Of a DNA stretch of 64,000 nucleotides, positions 41,769 to 52,948 are shown piece after piece (position 1 is the first letter of the stretch; each line of letters starts with the position of its first letter). The position numbers and the translations under genes are program-made. The DNA is from Micrococcaceae bacterium RIT 802 (GTDB lineage: Bacteria; Actinomycetota; Actinomycetes; Actinomycetales; Micrococcaceae): assembly GCA_016892645.1 (NCBI GenBank), contig JAFEMX010000005.1, positions 124,001 through 188,000 on the forward strand, in the 5' to 3' direction. The notes under the pieces are model-generated. The model saw only the letters and a list, made by a program, of their open reading frames with translations, did not search any database and had not been told where the DNA came from.

Positions 41769-42698
41769 CTACTTCACCGTGAAGTTCTTGGTGTCCCGGC
41801 TCAGCCGCTTCGCATCGTCCTTCGCCTGTCCCCACACGGCCAGCGTGTAGGTGCCGGGCTCGAGCACGACGCCCACCTGGAATTCGTTGTCGGCGAGCTT
41901 TCCGCCACCCAGGTGCAACGATCCGCCGGCGACCCGGGTCCCCTCGCCATCGACGACCTTCTTCAGCGTCCACCGGGTACCCCCCGGGAACGTGGCCGAG
42001 ATGCCGTGGATCGTGACCTTCCCGGCGGTCAGGGCGGTATCCTGCTGCGGGTCGATGATCCAGATCGGCGCCCGCAGGGACGCATCGCGCTGGATGGGGC
42101 CGGACAGCTTGACGTGCCCGAAGGCCTCGTAGCCCGAATGCCCGTCCACCAGGATGTCCACGCTGGCCGGGGTGTTCTGGGTCAGCAGCCCGGCTGCCGA
42201 CGCGGCCGCCGTCGCCGTGTAGACCAGCTGCTGGATCGCCCGCTCCGCCAGGCCCGCGTCGACGCGGCGCGCAAAGGCGTCGGCGGAAATGTCCACGGTG
42301 ATCACATTGCCCGGGTTGATCGACGTGCCGATGCGCGAGGCCTTGCTCCAGAGATTGAAGTAGTCCGGATCGAGCGGTTCATGTTCGGTGAGGTACTTGA
42401 TGGCCGTGGTGACCGGATCGCCCTGGTCCTCGGCCTCGGTGTACTGCCGGTACAGATAGACGGTCGAGTCGCGTTCGCCCAGCCAGTAGATCGGCGACAA
42501 GCGCGGGGCGCTGAGCGATTCCATCGGGGCCGTGCTGCGTTGGCTGGAGACGGCCGGCGGTTGGCTCGATGGCGCGGGCATGCTGCTGGGGGAGCCGGCG
42601 GGTGTCCCCACGCAGGCTGCCAGGGTCCCGAGGGTTGCCACCGCAGCCAGCATGGCCAGACGCACCTTGGTACGTTGGCCATTGGACGGGACGTTCAC
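41769..42698 (-). CDS. GerMN-domain lipoprotein
   Basis: 309 residues. The N-terminus is a lipoprotein signal: a basic start, a hydrophobic stretch (LAMLAAVATLGTLA) and the lipobox LAAC with Cys29. A proline/serine linker follows, then a GerMN domain (PIYWLGERDSTVYLYRQY ... VITVDISADAFARRV) and a C-terminal Gmad2-type immunoglobulin-like domain (LEPGTYTLAVWGQAKDDA). Such proteins sit on the outer face of the membrane; in mycobacteria a similar domain occurs in LpqB. No partner gene is adjacent, so the role here is unknown. The start is GTG with GAAGGAA seven bases ahead. Confidence 0.88.
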   Translation of the reverse strand: MNVPSNGQRTKVRLAMLAAVATLGTLAACVGTPAGSPSSMPAPSSQPPAVSSQRSTAPMESLSAPRLSPIYWLGERDSTVYLYRQYTEAEDQGDPVTTAIKYLTEHEPLDPDYFNLWSKASRIGTSINPGNVITVDISADAFARRVDAGLAERAIQQLVYTATAAASAAGLLTQNTPASVDILVDGHSGYEAFGHVKLSGPIQRDASLRAPIWIIDPQQDTALTAGKVTIHGISATFPGGTRWTLKKVVDGEGTRVAGGSLHLGGGKLADNEFQVGVVLEPGTYTLAVWGQAKDDAKRLSRDTKNFTVK

Positions 42699-42832
42699 GG
42701 GATTCCTTCAGTGGATGCAGGTTCTGGGCGGCCAGCGGGCGCACTCGTACCGGGCCGACCATTAAGCTTGGCACACGCGGGCACGGGGCGGGCGCCTGCG
42801 GGGATGCCAAACGGGGACTGTTGCAGGACTGA

Positions 42833-42882
42833 TATATACAGCTGCATGAATAACGACGGCTCCCGGGGGCGTCCCGTAGGAT
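42833..42882 (+). promoter_or_regulatory. Candidate phoH promoters in an A+T-rich island
   Basis: Two -10 candidates precede phoH: the TATATA/TATACA run at 42833-42840, unusually A+T rich for this DNA, and TAGGAT at 42877-42882. CTGATATATACAG (42829-42841) is nearly palindromic. Neither has a good -35 box. Confidence 0.4.
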
Positions 42883-42960
42883 GGAGTGGCGCCGGAGGAC
42901 CGCCGAGCAACGGCCCCGGCGCAGGAAACCCACACGGTAACGGGAGGACAAGCCACCAGG

Positions 42961-44085
42961 ATGACCGACGAGGACAACTACGCCGCTCCGGAAGCCGCCG
43001 ACGGCACGGTGATCACGTTTTCCAGCACCGAGCAGATGGTCGCGGCGCTGGGCGCCAACGACGAGGTGTTGCGGATCCTGCAAGGTGTCTACCCCTCGGC
43101 CGAACTCCATGTACGCGGCAACGAATTGCGCGTCACCGGCGATCCGGGCCAGGCCGCCCGGGCCGAGCAGGTCGTCCAGGAGGCCCGTGGGCTGGCCACG
43201 AAGGGCACCCGTGTCTCGGCCCAGCTCGTCGAACAACTCGTGCGCATGGTGGAATCCGAGGGTGCAGTCCGCCCCTCGGCCCCGGAGACGTTCGGGCTGA
43301 ACATCCTGTCCGGGCGCGGCAAGCGCATCCGGCCGAAGACCGTGAACCAGAAGACCTACGTCGATGCGATCGACGAGAACACCGTCATCTTCGGCATCGG
43401 CCCCGCCGGGACCGGCAAGACCTATCTGGCGATGGCCAAGGCCGTCCAGGCGCTGCAGGCCAAGGAGGTCAACCGCATCATCCTGACCCGGCCGGCCGTC
43501 GAGGCCGGGGAGAAGCTGGGCTTCCTGCCCGGCACGCTCACCGACAAGATCGACCCCTACCTGCGTCCCCTGTACGACGCCCTGCACGACATGATCGATC
43601 CCGAATCCATCCCGCGCCTCATCGCCGCCGGCACCATCGAGGTCGCCCCGCTGGCCTACATGCGCGGACGGACGCTCAACGACGCCTTCATCATCCTCGA
43701 CGAGGCCCAGAACACGACGCCGGAGCAGATGAAGATGTTCCTCACCCGGCTCGGATTCGGGTCCCGGATCGTCGTCACGGGCGACGTGACGCAGGTGGAT
43801 CTGCCCGGCGGCACCCGTTCGGGCCTGAAGGTCGTCGCGGAGATCCTCGATTCCGTCGACGACATCGCGTTCTGCCAGCTTGATGCCACCGACGTCGTCC
43901 GCCATCGGCTGGTCGGCGACATCGTCACCGCCTACGAGCGGTGGTCCGCCGCCTCGCAGACGAGCCCCGAGGCGGCCCGACGCCACGCGGCAAAGGCCAG
44001 CAACCTCGCTGCCCGTGAACGGATGGCGGCACGACGCCAGCGTGCGCCGCGGCCCGACGAGCCCACCACGGATTCGGAGTCCTAG
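42961..44085 (+). CDS. phoH: PhoH-like ATPase
   Basis: 374 residues. The P-loop GPAGTGKTYLAMA is near residue 147 and Walker B FIILDEAQNTTPEQM follows, with TRPAVEAGEKLGFLPGTL between and TGDVTQVDLPGGTRSGL after. An N-terminal KH-like segment (LRILQGVYPSAELHVRG) is typical of the PhoH/YbeZ group. The family is thought to act in RNA metabolism, and ybeZ pairs with ybeY in many genomes, as here. The ATG has GGGAGGAC 12 bases upstream; a longer frame to 42886 has no ribosome-binding site. ybeY starts 3 bases after the stop. Confidence 0.93.
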   Translation: MTDEDNYAAPEAADGTVITFSSTEQMVAALGANDEVLRILQGVYPSAELHVRGNELRVTGDPGQAARAEQVVQEARGLATKGTRVSAQLVEQLVRMVESEGAVRPSAPETFGLNILSGRGKRIRPKTVNQKTYVDAIDENTVIFGIGPAGTGKTYLAMAKAVQALQAKEVNRIILTRPAVEAGEKLGFLPGTLTDKIDPYLRPLYDALHDMIDPESIPRLIAAGTIEVAPLAYMRGRTLNDAFIILDEAQNTTPEQMKMFLTRLGFGSRIVVTGDVTQVDLPGGTRSGLKVVAEILDSVDDIAFCQLDATDVVRHRLVGDIVTAYERWSAASQTSPEAARRHAAKASNLAARERMAARRQRAPRPDEPTTDSES

Positions 44086-44088
44086 GCC

Positions 44089-44562
44089 ATGAGCATCGAA
44101 GTCAACAACGAATCGGGCGTGGACGCCGATCTCGAGGAGCTCTCACGGCTCGGACGCCACATCCTAGACGCCCTGTATGTCCATCCCCAGGCGGAGGCAT
44201 CCATCATCCTGGTCGACGAGGGGGCCATCGAACGCCTGCACATCGACTGGATGGACCTCGAGGGCCCCACCGACGTGATGTCCTTCCCCATGGACGAGCT
44301 GCGCCCCGGTTCCCCGGGCTCCACGAGCCCGGCCGGCATGCTGGGCGACGTCGTCATCTGCCCGCAGGTGGCCGCCACGCAGGCGGAGCGGGGCGGGCAC
44401 TCCACGGCCGACGAGATCCTGTTGCTGGCCACCCACGGGATGCTGCACCTGCTCGGCTTCGACCATGAGGAGCCGGAGGAGAAGGAAGAGATGTTCTCGC
44501 TGCAACGCAGCCTGCTGGAGGCGTTCCTCGGCCGGGATGCCCCGCGCGAGACCACCGAATGA
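44089..44562 (+). CDS. ybeY: Endoribonuclease YbeY
   Basis: 157 residues. A zinc enzyme needed for 16S rRNA 3'-end maturation and 70S quality control. The metal motif HGMLHLLGFDH is intact near residue 115, with the upstream MDLEGPTDVMSFPMDE block. It lies between phoH and a CorC-type gene; the stop overlaps the next ATG as ATGA. The order phoH-ybeY-corC-era is conserved across bacteria. Confidence 0.97.
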   Translation: MSIEVNNESGVDADLEELSRLGRHILDALYVHPQAEASIILVDEGAIERLHIDWMDLEGPTDVMSFPMDELRPGSPGSTSPAGMLGDVVICPQVAATQAERGGHSTADEILLLATHGMLHLLGFDHEEPEEKEEMFSLQRSLLEAFLGRDAPRETTE

Positions 44563-45884
44563 TCGCCGCCCTCCTGCTCATCCTGGCACTGGCCTTCGTC
44601 TGGTGTGCCGCCATCCTGACGGCGGCCGAGGCGGCCTTCCTGGTGCTGCCGCGCCAGGAGGCCGAGGACATGCTGGCCGAACGGCCCCGCAAGAACCTGC
44701 GGGCCATCCTGGCGGAACCCACCGCGCATACCCACGCCGTGCGCTTCTGGAGGATCTGGTTCGAGACCGCCGGTGCCGTCGCGATTGCGCTGCTCTACCA
44801 CGACCTGCTGGACAACATCTGGCTCGCCGGTCTTCTGGCCACCGCCACGATGGCCGCCGTCGGATTCGTCCTGGTCGGCGTTTCCCCCCGACGCTACGGA
44901 CGCGTGCGCAGCAGCAGCGTGGTCCTCTTGACCGCGCCGCTGGTGCGCGCGCTGCGGATGGTCCTCGGCCCCATCCCCGGATGGCTGGTGCGCGTCGGCA
45001 GCAGTGTCGCCAAGGAGGCCCCCGTCCAGGAGGAGGCGTTCTTCACCGAAGAACTCTTCCGTGACATGGTCGACCGGGCGCACGAGGCCGACATCATCGA
45101 GGATGTCGAAGCGGACCTGATCCACTCCGTCTTCGAACTCGGCGATACCCGCGTCCGGGCGGTCATGGTCCCCCGGACCGACATGGTCACCGTCGACTAC
45201 GGGACCAGCCTCCCGGACGCGATGAGCCTGTTCCTGCGTTCGGGGTGCTCGCGCATCCCGGTCATCCGCGACAACCCCGACCAGATCGTCGGGATCGTCT
45301 ACCTCAAGGACCTGGCCGCCCGCCTCCACTCCCGTCCCGGCGACGACCACACGGTCGAGCAGGTCTGCCGCGACGTGCGCTACGTCCCGGAGTCGAAGTC
45401 GGTGGCGGAACTGCTCCAGGAGCTGCAGCGCGAGTCCACACATGTGGCCATCGTGATCGACGAATACGGGGGAACCGCCGGCCTGGTCACCCTCGAGGAC
45501 CTCATCGAGGAGATCGTCGGCGAAATCGACGACGAGTACGACGACTCGTCCGTGGAGTCCGAGGAACTCGAAGACGGGGTCTTCCGGGTCAGCGCCCGGA
45601 TGGGCATCGACGACTTCGCCGACCTCTTCGACCGCCGCATCGACGACGATGAGGTCGACAGCGTCGGCGGCCTGCTCGCCAAGACGCTGGGCCGCGTGCC
45701 GATCGTCGGCTCGGAGGTCACCGTCGACGGGATCCGGATCCACGCGGAACGACTCGCCGGCCGGCGCAACCGCATCGGCTACGTACTGGCCTGGGTCGAC
45801 GAACACCCCGAGGCCGCAGACAATGACGAGGGATCGATGGGCCGCCTGGCCGCAGAAGACGTTCCCCGCGAGAGCAAGGACTGA
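44559..45884 (+). CDS. CorC/HlyC-type membrane protein with CBS domains
   Basis: 441 residues. The N-terminal DUF21/CNNM region has three or four helices (LLILALAFVWCAAILTAAEA at the start, where the alanine/glutamate pattern is typical). Two CBS domains follow (MVPRTDMVTVDYGTSLPDAM and HVAIVIDEYGGTAGLVTLED), and the C-terminal CorC_HlyC domain ends with RRNRIGYVLAWV. Such proteins take part in magnesium or cobalt export, although the old name hemolysin persists. It overlaps ybeY by four bases and era starts 3 bases downstream. Confidence 0.93.
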   Translation: MIAALLLILALAFVWCAAILTAAEAAFLVLPRQEAEDMLAERPRKNLRAILAEPTAHTHAVRFWRIWFETAGAVAIALLYHDLLDNIWLAGLLATATMAAVGFVLVGVSPRRYGRVRSSSVVLLTAPLVRALRMVLGPIPGWLVRVGSSVAKEAPVQEEAFFTEELFRDMVDRAHEADIIEDVEADLIHSVFELGDTRVRAVMVPRTDMVTVDYGTSLPDAMSLFLRSGCSRIPVIRDNPDQIVGIVYLKDLAARLHSRPGDDHTVEQVCRDVRYVPESKSVAELLQELQRESTHVAIVIDEYGGTAGLVTLEDLIEEIVGEIDDEYDDSSVESEELEDGVFRVSARMGIDDFADLFDRRIDDDEVDSVGGLLAKTLGRVPIVGSEVTVDGIRIHAERLAGRRNRIGYVLAWVDEHPEAADNDEGSMGRLAAEDVPRESKD

Positions 45885-45887
45885 ACC

Positions 45888-47036
45888 ATGGCAGAACAGA
45901 AGCCCCGGAACAACGGCGCGCCGCGACGCGGCCGAGGCGGCAACACCCCGGCAGCGCAGCGTCCTTCGTCAAAGACCACCCAGGGAAGCGGACCCCGCCG
46001 CCCGGCGGCGTCCAAGGGGGGCCAGAAGGCCCACACCTCCGACGCGGTGGTCCGCGAACCCCAGGTGGGCCCCTCCAACACCGGCACCGGCACCGGGCTG
46101 GCCCGGGAATGGCCGGAGACGTTCCGCGCCGGCTTCACCTCCTTCGTGGGCCGGCCCAACGCCGGCAAGTCGACCCTGACCAACGCCCTGGTGGGCCAGA
46201 AGATCGCCATCACCTCCGCCAAGCCGCAGACCACGCGGCACACCATCCGCGGCATCGTCCACCGCGAGGACGCGCAACTGGTGCTCGTCGACACCCCGGG
46301 ATTGCACCGGCCGCGCACCCTGCTGGGCCAGCGGCTCAACGACCTGGTGGCCGAGACCCTCTCGGAAGTCGATGCCATCGGGTTCTGCATCCCGGCCAAC
46401 GAGAAGATCGGCCCGGGCGACCGGTTCATCGCCACCCAGTTGGCCCAGCTGCAGCGCAAGCCGATCGTGGCCATCGTGACCAAGGCGGACCTGGTCGACC
46501 GGTCCGAGCTGGCCCGGCAGCTGGTGGCCGTGACCGAGCTGGGAGCCGAGACCCTCGGCGAGGGGGGATGGGCCGCCGTCGTCCCGGTCTCCGCAACCGG
46601 TGACTTCCAGGTCGAGGCCGTCGCCGACGTCCTGGCCACCGCCATGCCGCTCTCGCCGCCGCTCTATCCCGATGGGGAGCTCACGGACGAGCCCGAGGCG
46701 ATCATGATCGCCGAGCTCATCCGCGAGGCCGCCCTCGAGGGGGTCCGCGACGAGCTGCCCCACTCGCTGGCCGTCGTCGTGGAGGAGATCATCCCGCGCG
46801 AGGGCCGGCCCGAGGACAACCCCCTGCTGGACATCCACGTGAACCTCTTCGTCGAGCGTTCCTCGCAGAAGGCCATCATCATCGGCCGCGCCGGGACCCG
46901 GCTGCGCGAGGTCGGGACGCGGGCCCGCAAGGGGATCGAGGCGCTGATGGGCACCCGCGTCTACCTGGACCTGCACGTGAAGATCGCCAAGGAATGGCAG
47001 CGCGATCCCAAACAGCTCGGCCGCCTGGGGTTCTAA
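45888..47036 (+). CDS. era: GTPase Era with N-terminal extension
   Basis: 382 residues. Era binds 16S rRNA during 30S assembly. G1 is GRPNAGKSTL at residues 88-97, G2 TTRHTIRGIVH, G3 DTPGLHRP, G4 TKADL, and the C-terminal KH domain contains IIIGRAGTRLREVGTRAR. The ATG used here gives about 73 residues more than E. coli Era before G1; this tail is rich in arginine, glycine, proline and serine and looks unstructured. A later start is possible but I see no better ribosome-binding site than CAAGGA ahead of this ATG. It ends the phoH-ybeY-corC-era unit. Confidence 0.93.
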   Translation: MAEQKPRNNGAPRRGRGGNTPAAQRPSSKTTQGSGPRRPAASKGGQKAHTSDAVVREPQVGPSNTGTGTGLAREWPETFRAGFTSFVGRPNAGKSTLTNALVGQKIAITSAKPQTTRHTIRGIVHREDAQLVLVDTPGLHRPRTLLGQRLNDLVAETLSEVDAIGFCIPANEKIGPGDRFIATQLAQLQRKPIVAIVTKADLVDRSELARQLVAVTELGAETLGEGGWAAVVPVSATGDFQVEAVADVLATAMPLSPPLYPDGELTDEPEAIMIAELIREAALEGVRDELPHSLAVVVEEIIPREGRPEDNPLLDIHVNLFVERSSQKAIIIGRAGTRLREVGTRARKGIEALMGTRVYLDLHVKIAKEWQRDPKQLGRLGF

Positions 47037-47121
47037 CCGGCAAGGCCCCCTGCCCGCCGCGCCCCCGGGTGCGCCGCCGAAACATTAAGCACGCCCCGGT
47101 AGCCCCGGCGCGGCACAATGC

Positions 47122-47134
47122 TAGGGTGAGGAAC
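47122..47134 (+). promoter_or_regulatory. Leaderless promoter of the leuA leader
   Basis: TAGGGT (47122-47127) is followed by 7 bases (GAGGAAC) and the ATG of the leader peptide. The GAGG in the spacer could also act as a short ribosome-binding site. Confidence 0.55.
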
Positions 47135-47158
47135 ATGCATGCGGGAAACCTTCTACTA

Positions 47159-49021
<1,863 letters not shown>

Positions 49022-49068
49022 AACGCTGCCGCGAGGCAGCTGCGGCCGACGGGGCACGGGTTCTCTGG

Positions 49069-49080
49069 GATACTGGAGCC
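49069..49080 (+). promoter_or_regulatory. Candidate leaderless promoter of recO
   Basis: GATACT (49069-49074) and a 6-base spacer GGAGCC precede the recO GTG. The box departs from TAnnnT by its first base, and the spacer GGAG could equally be a ribosome-binding site. Confidence 0.35.
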
Positions 49081-49833
49081 GTGCCCCGTTCCAGTTTTGC
49101 CGCCAAGTCCTACCGGACCCAGGGACTGGTGTTGCGCACGCACAAGCTGGGGGAGGCCGACCGGATCATCGTGCTGCTGACCCCCGGCCACGGGCAGGTC
49201 CGCGCCGTGGCCAAGGGCGTCCGGCGCACCAGCTCCAAGATGGGCGCCACCCTGGAGCCCTTCATGTTCGTCGATGCCCAGGTGATCCGCGGGCGCAACC
49301 TGGACATCATCACCCAGGCCCAGCTGCGCCACCCCTATGGGCAGTCGCTGTCCCTGGACTATGCCCGCTACACCAGTGCCAGCGCGATGGCCGAGACCGC
49401 CGAACGCCTCACCGAAGCCGACACCGAGTCCGCAGCACCGCAGTTCCGGTTGCTGCATGGGGCCATGGCGGCGATGTCACGCGGCGCCGAGGACCCCGGG
49501 CTGCTGCTGGATTCCTACCTGTTGCGGGCCCTGTCGACCGCGGGCTGGGCCCCGAGCTTCACCGATTGCGTGCGGTGCGGCAAGCCGGGCCCCCATACGG
49601 CGGTGAACATCCCCCTCGGCGGTGTCGTCTGCGCCGATTGCCGGCCCGCCGGCTCCAACTCGCCGGCCCCGGCGACCGTCTCGCTGCTGGCCGCCTTGCT
49701 CACCGGCGACTGGAATGCAGCACACGACGCCGATGCCCCCGCCCGCAAGGAGGCCGCCGGTATGGTGGCGGGGTACCTGCAGTGGCATCTGGAACGGGTC
49801 GTCAAGTCCCTCAAACTCGTGGAAAGAACCTGA
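49081..49833 (+). CDS. recO: DNA repair protein RecO
   Basis: 250 residues. RecO loads RecA on SSB-coated DNA together with RecR. The N-terminal OB fold begins SYRTQGLVLRTHKLGEADRI, and the helical C-terminal part carries a zinc site of four cysteines (CVRCGKPG and VVCADCRP). The GTG at 49081 gives the standard start; upstream in frame there is only the end of leuA read out of frame. uppS starts 3 bases after its stop. Confidence 0.95.
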   Translation: MPRSSFAAKSYRTQGLVLRTHKLGEADRIIVLLTPGHGQVRAVAKGVRRTSSKMGATLEPFMFVDAQVIRGRNLDIITQAQLRHPYGQSLSLDYARYTSASAMAETAERLTEADTESAAPQFRLLHGAMAAMSRGAEDPGLLLDSYLLRALSTAGWAPSFTDCVRCGKPGPHTAVNIPLGGVVCADCRPAGSNSPAPATVSLLAALLTGDWNAAHDADAPARKEAAGMVAGYLQWHLERVVKSLKLVERT

Positions 49834-49836
49834 TTG

Positions 49837-50646
49837 ATGAAGCGAACCCCCCGCCCGCGTGCGGCCCGCACCACCGCCGTTGCACCGTGGCCGCACCCCA
49901 GCGGGGCGGTCCCGCCGCGGATTCCGGCCGAACTGGTGCCGCGGCACGTGGCCATCGTCATGGATGGCAACGGCCGGTGGGCCAACCAGCGGGGGCTGCC
50001 CCGCACCGAGGGGCACAAGGCGGGGGAGGCCGCCCTCCTGGACGTGATGGCCGGCGCCATCGAGATGGGCGTCAAGTACGTTTCCGTGTACGCCTTTTCC
50101 ACGGAGAACTGGAAGCGCAGCCCCGATGAGGTCAAGTTCCTCATGGGCTTCAACCGTGACGTCCTGCACCGCCAACGCGACCAGCTCGACGCGTGGGGAG
50201 TACGGGTCAGATGGGCCGGACGCCGTCCCCGGCTGTGGCGCTCGGTGGTCAACGAGCTGCTCGCGGCCGAGGAGCAGACCCAGGACAACGACGTCTGCCA
50301 CCTGACCATGTGCGTGAACTACGGCGGACGGGCGGAGATCGCCGACGCGGTATCGGCCATCGCCGAGGACGTGGCCGCCGGCCGGCTCTCCCCGCGTGGC
50401 ATCTCGGAGAAGACGATCGGCCGCTACCTAGACGAACCGGACCTGCCCGACGTCGATTTGTTCCTGCGCTCCTCCGGCGAACAGCGGACCTCGAACTTCA
50501 TGCTCTGGCAATCGGCCTACGCCGAGATGGTGTTCATGGACGTGCTCTGGCCCGACGTCGATCGCAGGACCCTGTGGGAGGCCATCGGGATCTATGCCCG
50601 GCGTGACCGGCGGTTCGGCGCGGCCCTGGACACGCCGACCGCCTGA
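49837..50646 (+). CDS. uppS: cis-prenyl (undecaprenyl/decaprenyl) diphosphate synthase
   Basis: 269 residues. It elongates allylic diphosphates with isopentenyl units to make the lipid carrier of cell wall synthesis. The catalytic Asp43 lies in [16 protein letters not shown]; further motifs are [24 protein letters not shown] and the C-terminal [19 protein letters not shown]. The N-terminal 30 residues are basic and proline rich. Product chain length cannot be read from the sequence. I chose ATG 49837 (GGAAAG ahead) over a TTG one codon upstream. It is coupled to recO. Confidence 0.95.
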   Translation: MKRTPRPRAARTTAVAPWPHPSGAVPPRIPAELVPRHVAIVMDGNGRWANQRGLPRTEGHKAGEAALLDVMAGAIEMGVKYVSVYAFSTENWKRSPDEVKFLMGFNRDVLHRQRDQLDAWGVRVRWAGRRPRLWRSVVNELLAAEEQTQDNDVCHLTMCVNYGGRAEIADAVSAIAEDVAAGRLSPRGISEKTIGRYLDEPDLPDVDLFLRSSGEQRTSNFMLWQSAYAEMVFMDVLWPDVDRRTLWEAIGIYARRDRRFGAALDTPTA

Positions 50647-50650
50647 TCGC

Positions 50651-51727
50651 TCAGGGCCGCGGCAGGTAGCCGTCGCTGAAACGGCCGACGGCGTCGTAGG
50701 CCCTGCGCCGGGTCGGCGCCGCCGAGGTGAACAGGTCGTGCATGCCGCCCTCGATCCGCACGATCGAGACCTCGTTGCCCAGCTTCAACGCCCGCTGCCT
50801 GACCGTTTCGACCTCGATGACCGTGTCCGTCACCAGCATCTCCGGTTCGAACACGGTGCCCAGGTGGGTCTTGCTCGAGGTCATGACCAGGACCGGGCAC
50901 CGGATGTCCAGCCCGCGGGCGACTTCCGCGTGCCCGGCGAGCACGGCTGAAATCCATCCCGCCGTCACCGGGAAGGCATGCCGGGGCCGCCACAGCGGGT
51001 GCACCTCCCATTCGCCGTGGGCCCGGTTGGAGAGCGACTGCCAGTAGTGGTCGACCTCGGGGAGCTTGATGCGTGCCTTCGGCCTGACCCTGGCCAGCGG
51101 CTCGAGCAGCCCGGCGGCCGCGTTGCGGACCAGCCAGCTGCCCTGCATCTCCAGCCAGGGGGAGTTGAGCACCAGCGCCGACAGGACGCCCGGATTCCGG
51201 TTCGCCCACAGGCTGGCGATCAGGCCGCCGGTGGAGTGGGCGACGACCACGATCCTCCCCACCCGGCCCACGTCCTCACGAATGGTTTCCAGCGCAGCCT
51301 CAATGTCGGCGTCGTACTCCGGAAGTTCGGTGACGAAACCCGGGGTCTGCCACGCGCGCAGGCTCCTGCCGTAGCGCCGCAGGTCCAGGGCGTAGAAGCG
51401 GTAGCCGCGCCCGGACCAGTAGCGGGCCAATTCGGGGTTGTAGAAGTAGTCGGTCCAGCCATGCAGGCCCAGCACGATGTCGACCGGGGCCCCGCTGCGG
51501 CGGGTTCCCCGGGCCCGGTCCAGGCCCTGGCGCACGTTGAGCATGGCATCGCGCCAGTGGGGTTTCTCCTCGGGTAGGGGTTGGTAGCGCACCAGGGTCG
51601 CGCTGAACGGGCCCTCCTCGTCGTGGCCCGGGCAGATGCTGGTGTAGCTGAAGCCGGGCCCCAGGTCGTCGTCGAGCCACTGACCGGGTTCGGTGTCGAC
51701 CGAGTACTGTGCTTCGTCGCTGCGCAT
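50651..51727 (-). CDS. Alpha/beta hydrolase, serine aminopeptidase S33-like
   Basis: 358 residues, no signal peptide. The hydrolase fold is clear: LGLHGWTDYFYNPELARYW for the oxyanion loop, nucleophile VVAHSTGGLIASLW, acid region VLVMTSSKTHLG and histidine in GGMHDLFTS. The match to monoacylglycerol-lipase-type Hydrolase_4 enzymes is reasonable; the substrate is unknown. An N-terminal stretch of about 90 residues is unusual for the core fold and may form an extra subdomain. The ATG lies 6 bases from a TATGCT box (leaderless). It converges with uppS with only 4 bases between stops and diverges from pyrD. Confidence 0.85.
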   Translation of the reverse strand: MRSDEAQYSVDTEPGQWLDDDLGPGFSYTSICPGHDEEGPFSATLVRYQPLPEEKPHWRDAMLNVRQGLDRARGTRRSGAPVDIVLGLHGWTDYFYNPELARYWSGRGYRFYALDLRRYGRSLRAWQTPGFVTELPEYDADIEAALETIREDVGRVGRIVVVAHSTGGLIASLWANRNPGVLSALVLNSPWLEMQGSWLVRNAAAGLLEPLARVRPKARIKLPEVDHYWQSLSNRAHGEWEVHPLWRPRHAFPVTAGWISAVLAGHAEVARGLDIRCPVLVMTSSKTHLGTVFEPEMLVTDTVIEVETVRQRALKLGNEVSIVRIEGGMHDLFTSAAPTRRRAYDAVGRFSDGYLPRP

Positions 51728-51787
51728 GTGATGAGCATATCCAGCCCGGAGTTGGCAGCTGTGCCGCACGCAGGGAAGACTGGGACC
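51728..51787. promoter_or_regulatory. Divergent leaderless promoters, hydrolase and pyrD
   Basis: On the minus strand TATGCT (51739-51734) sits 6 bases before the hydrolase ATG. On the plus strand AAGACT (51776-51781), a near match to TAGACT, sits 6 bases before the pyrD ATG. Both genes lack a clear Shine-Dalgarno sequence. Confidence 0.5.
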
Positions 51788-52861
51788 ATGCGCATCTACC
51801 CCGCCTTCTTCCGTGTCGTCTTCTCGGGCATGGACCCCGAGAAGGCCCACCAGATCGGCTTCCGGCTCATCCGGCTGGCCGAATCCACCGGTGCCTCGTC
51901 GGTCCTGCGCCGGATCACCCGGCCGCACCCGGGCCTGCGCCGCACCGTGATGGGCATCGACTTCCCGTCGCCGTTCGGGCTCGCCGCCGGGTTCGACAAG
52001 GAAGGCCACGGCATCGCCGCCCTGGCCGACCTGGGATTCGGGCACATCGAGGTCGGCACCATCACCGGCCGGGCCCAGCCGGGCAACCCGAAGCCCCGGC
52101 TGTTCCGGCTCGTGGAGGACCGGGCGGTCATCAACCGGATGGGCTTCAACAACGACGGCGCCACGGCGGTCGCCGCCCGCATCCGTTCCGCGCTTCCCAC
52201 CCTGGCCCGGCGCTTCGGGCCCACCCGGCCGATCGTGGGCATCAACATCGGCAAGACCAAGGTCGTCGAGCTGGGGGATGCCGTGGACGACTACCTGGCC
52301 AGCACCCGGGCGCTGGCCGCGAACGCGGACTACCTGGTGGTCAACGTCAGCTCCCCGAACACCCCCGGGCTGCGGCTGCTGCAGGGCATCGAGACGCTGC
52401 GCCCGCTGCTGGCAGCCGTCGGCCGGGAAGCCGATGCCTCCGCAGGGCGGCACGTGCCGCTGCTGGTCAAGATCGCCCCGGATCTGGCCGACGCGGACGT
52501 CGACGACGTCGCCGCCCTGGTCCTCGAGCTGGGCCTCGATGGGGTCATCGCCACCAACACCACCATTGCCCGCACCGGGCTCGTGACCGTACCCGACCGG
52601 ATCCGCGCCTACGGCGCCGGCGGCCTCAGCGGAGCCCCGCTGAAGGTCAGGTCGCTGGAGGTCCTGCGCCGCCTCCGCGCCGTGCTGCCGGCCGGCACCG
52701 CCGTGGTCTCCGTCGGGGGAGTGGAGACCGCGGCCGACGTCCTCGAACGCCTCGATGCCGGGGCCGACCTGGTGCAGGGCTACACGGCGTTCCTCTATGA
52801 GGGTCCGTTCTGGGCGTGGCGCATCAACCGTGGACTGCGGCGGGCGCTGTCCGCCCGCTGA
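51788..52861 (+). CDS. pyrD: Dihydroorotate dehydrogenase, class 2 (quinone)
   Basis: 357 residues. A membrane-attached FMN enzyme that oxidises dihydroorotate with menaquinone. The N-terminal helical extension of class 2 enzymes is present ([19 protein letters not shown]). FMN and substrate motifs are [47 protein letters not shown], the catalytic serine in [14 protein letters not shown] and [16 protein letters not shown]. It supplies the step missing from the pyr operon at 3189-12018. It is alone, with a leaderless-type promoter and a strong terminator. Confidence 0.97.
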   Translation: MRIYPAFFRVVFSGMDPEKAHQIGFRLIRLAESTGASSVLRRITRPHPGLRRTVMGIDFPSPFGLAAGFDKEGHGIAALADLGFGHIEVGTITGRAQPGNPKPRLFRLVEDRAVINRMGFNNDGATAVAARIRSALPTLARRFGPTRPIVGINIGKTKVVELGDAVDDYLASTRALAANADYLVVNVSSPNTPGLRLLQGIETLRPLLAAVGREADASAGRHVPLLVKIAPDLADADVDDVAALVLELGLDGVIATNTTIARTGLVTVPDRIRAYGAGGLSGAPLKVRSLEVLRRLRAVLPAGTAVVSVGGVETAADVLERLDAGADLVQGYTAFLYEGPFWAWRINRGLRRALSAR

Positions 52862-52882
52862 GCACACGATCCAACCGACCGG

Positions 52883-52932
52883 ACGACGACGGAGGGTCCC
52901 ACCGATGACTCGATGGGACCCTCCGTCGTCGT
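52883..52932. terminator. Perfect 19-bp convergent terminator, pyrD / DUF3043
   Basis: ACGACGACGGAGGGTCCCA (52883-52901) pairs with the complementary strand at 52914-52932 around a 12-base loop. It lies between two convergent genes and should serve both. Confidence 0.85.
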
Positions 52933-52948
52933 ATCTGCCGGGGGAGTG

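Noticed and set aside
42845-43883. An ATG shortly after a TATACA box, opening a long frame that overlaps phoH
   Set aside because: The spacing is 5 rather than 6 bases and the frame soon runs as a +1 shadow through phoH with arginine-rich nonsense composition.
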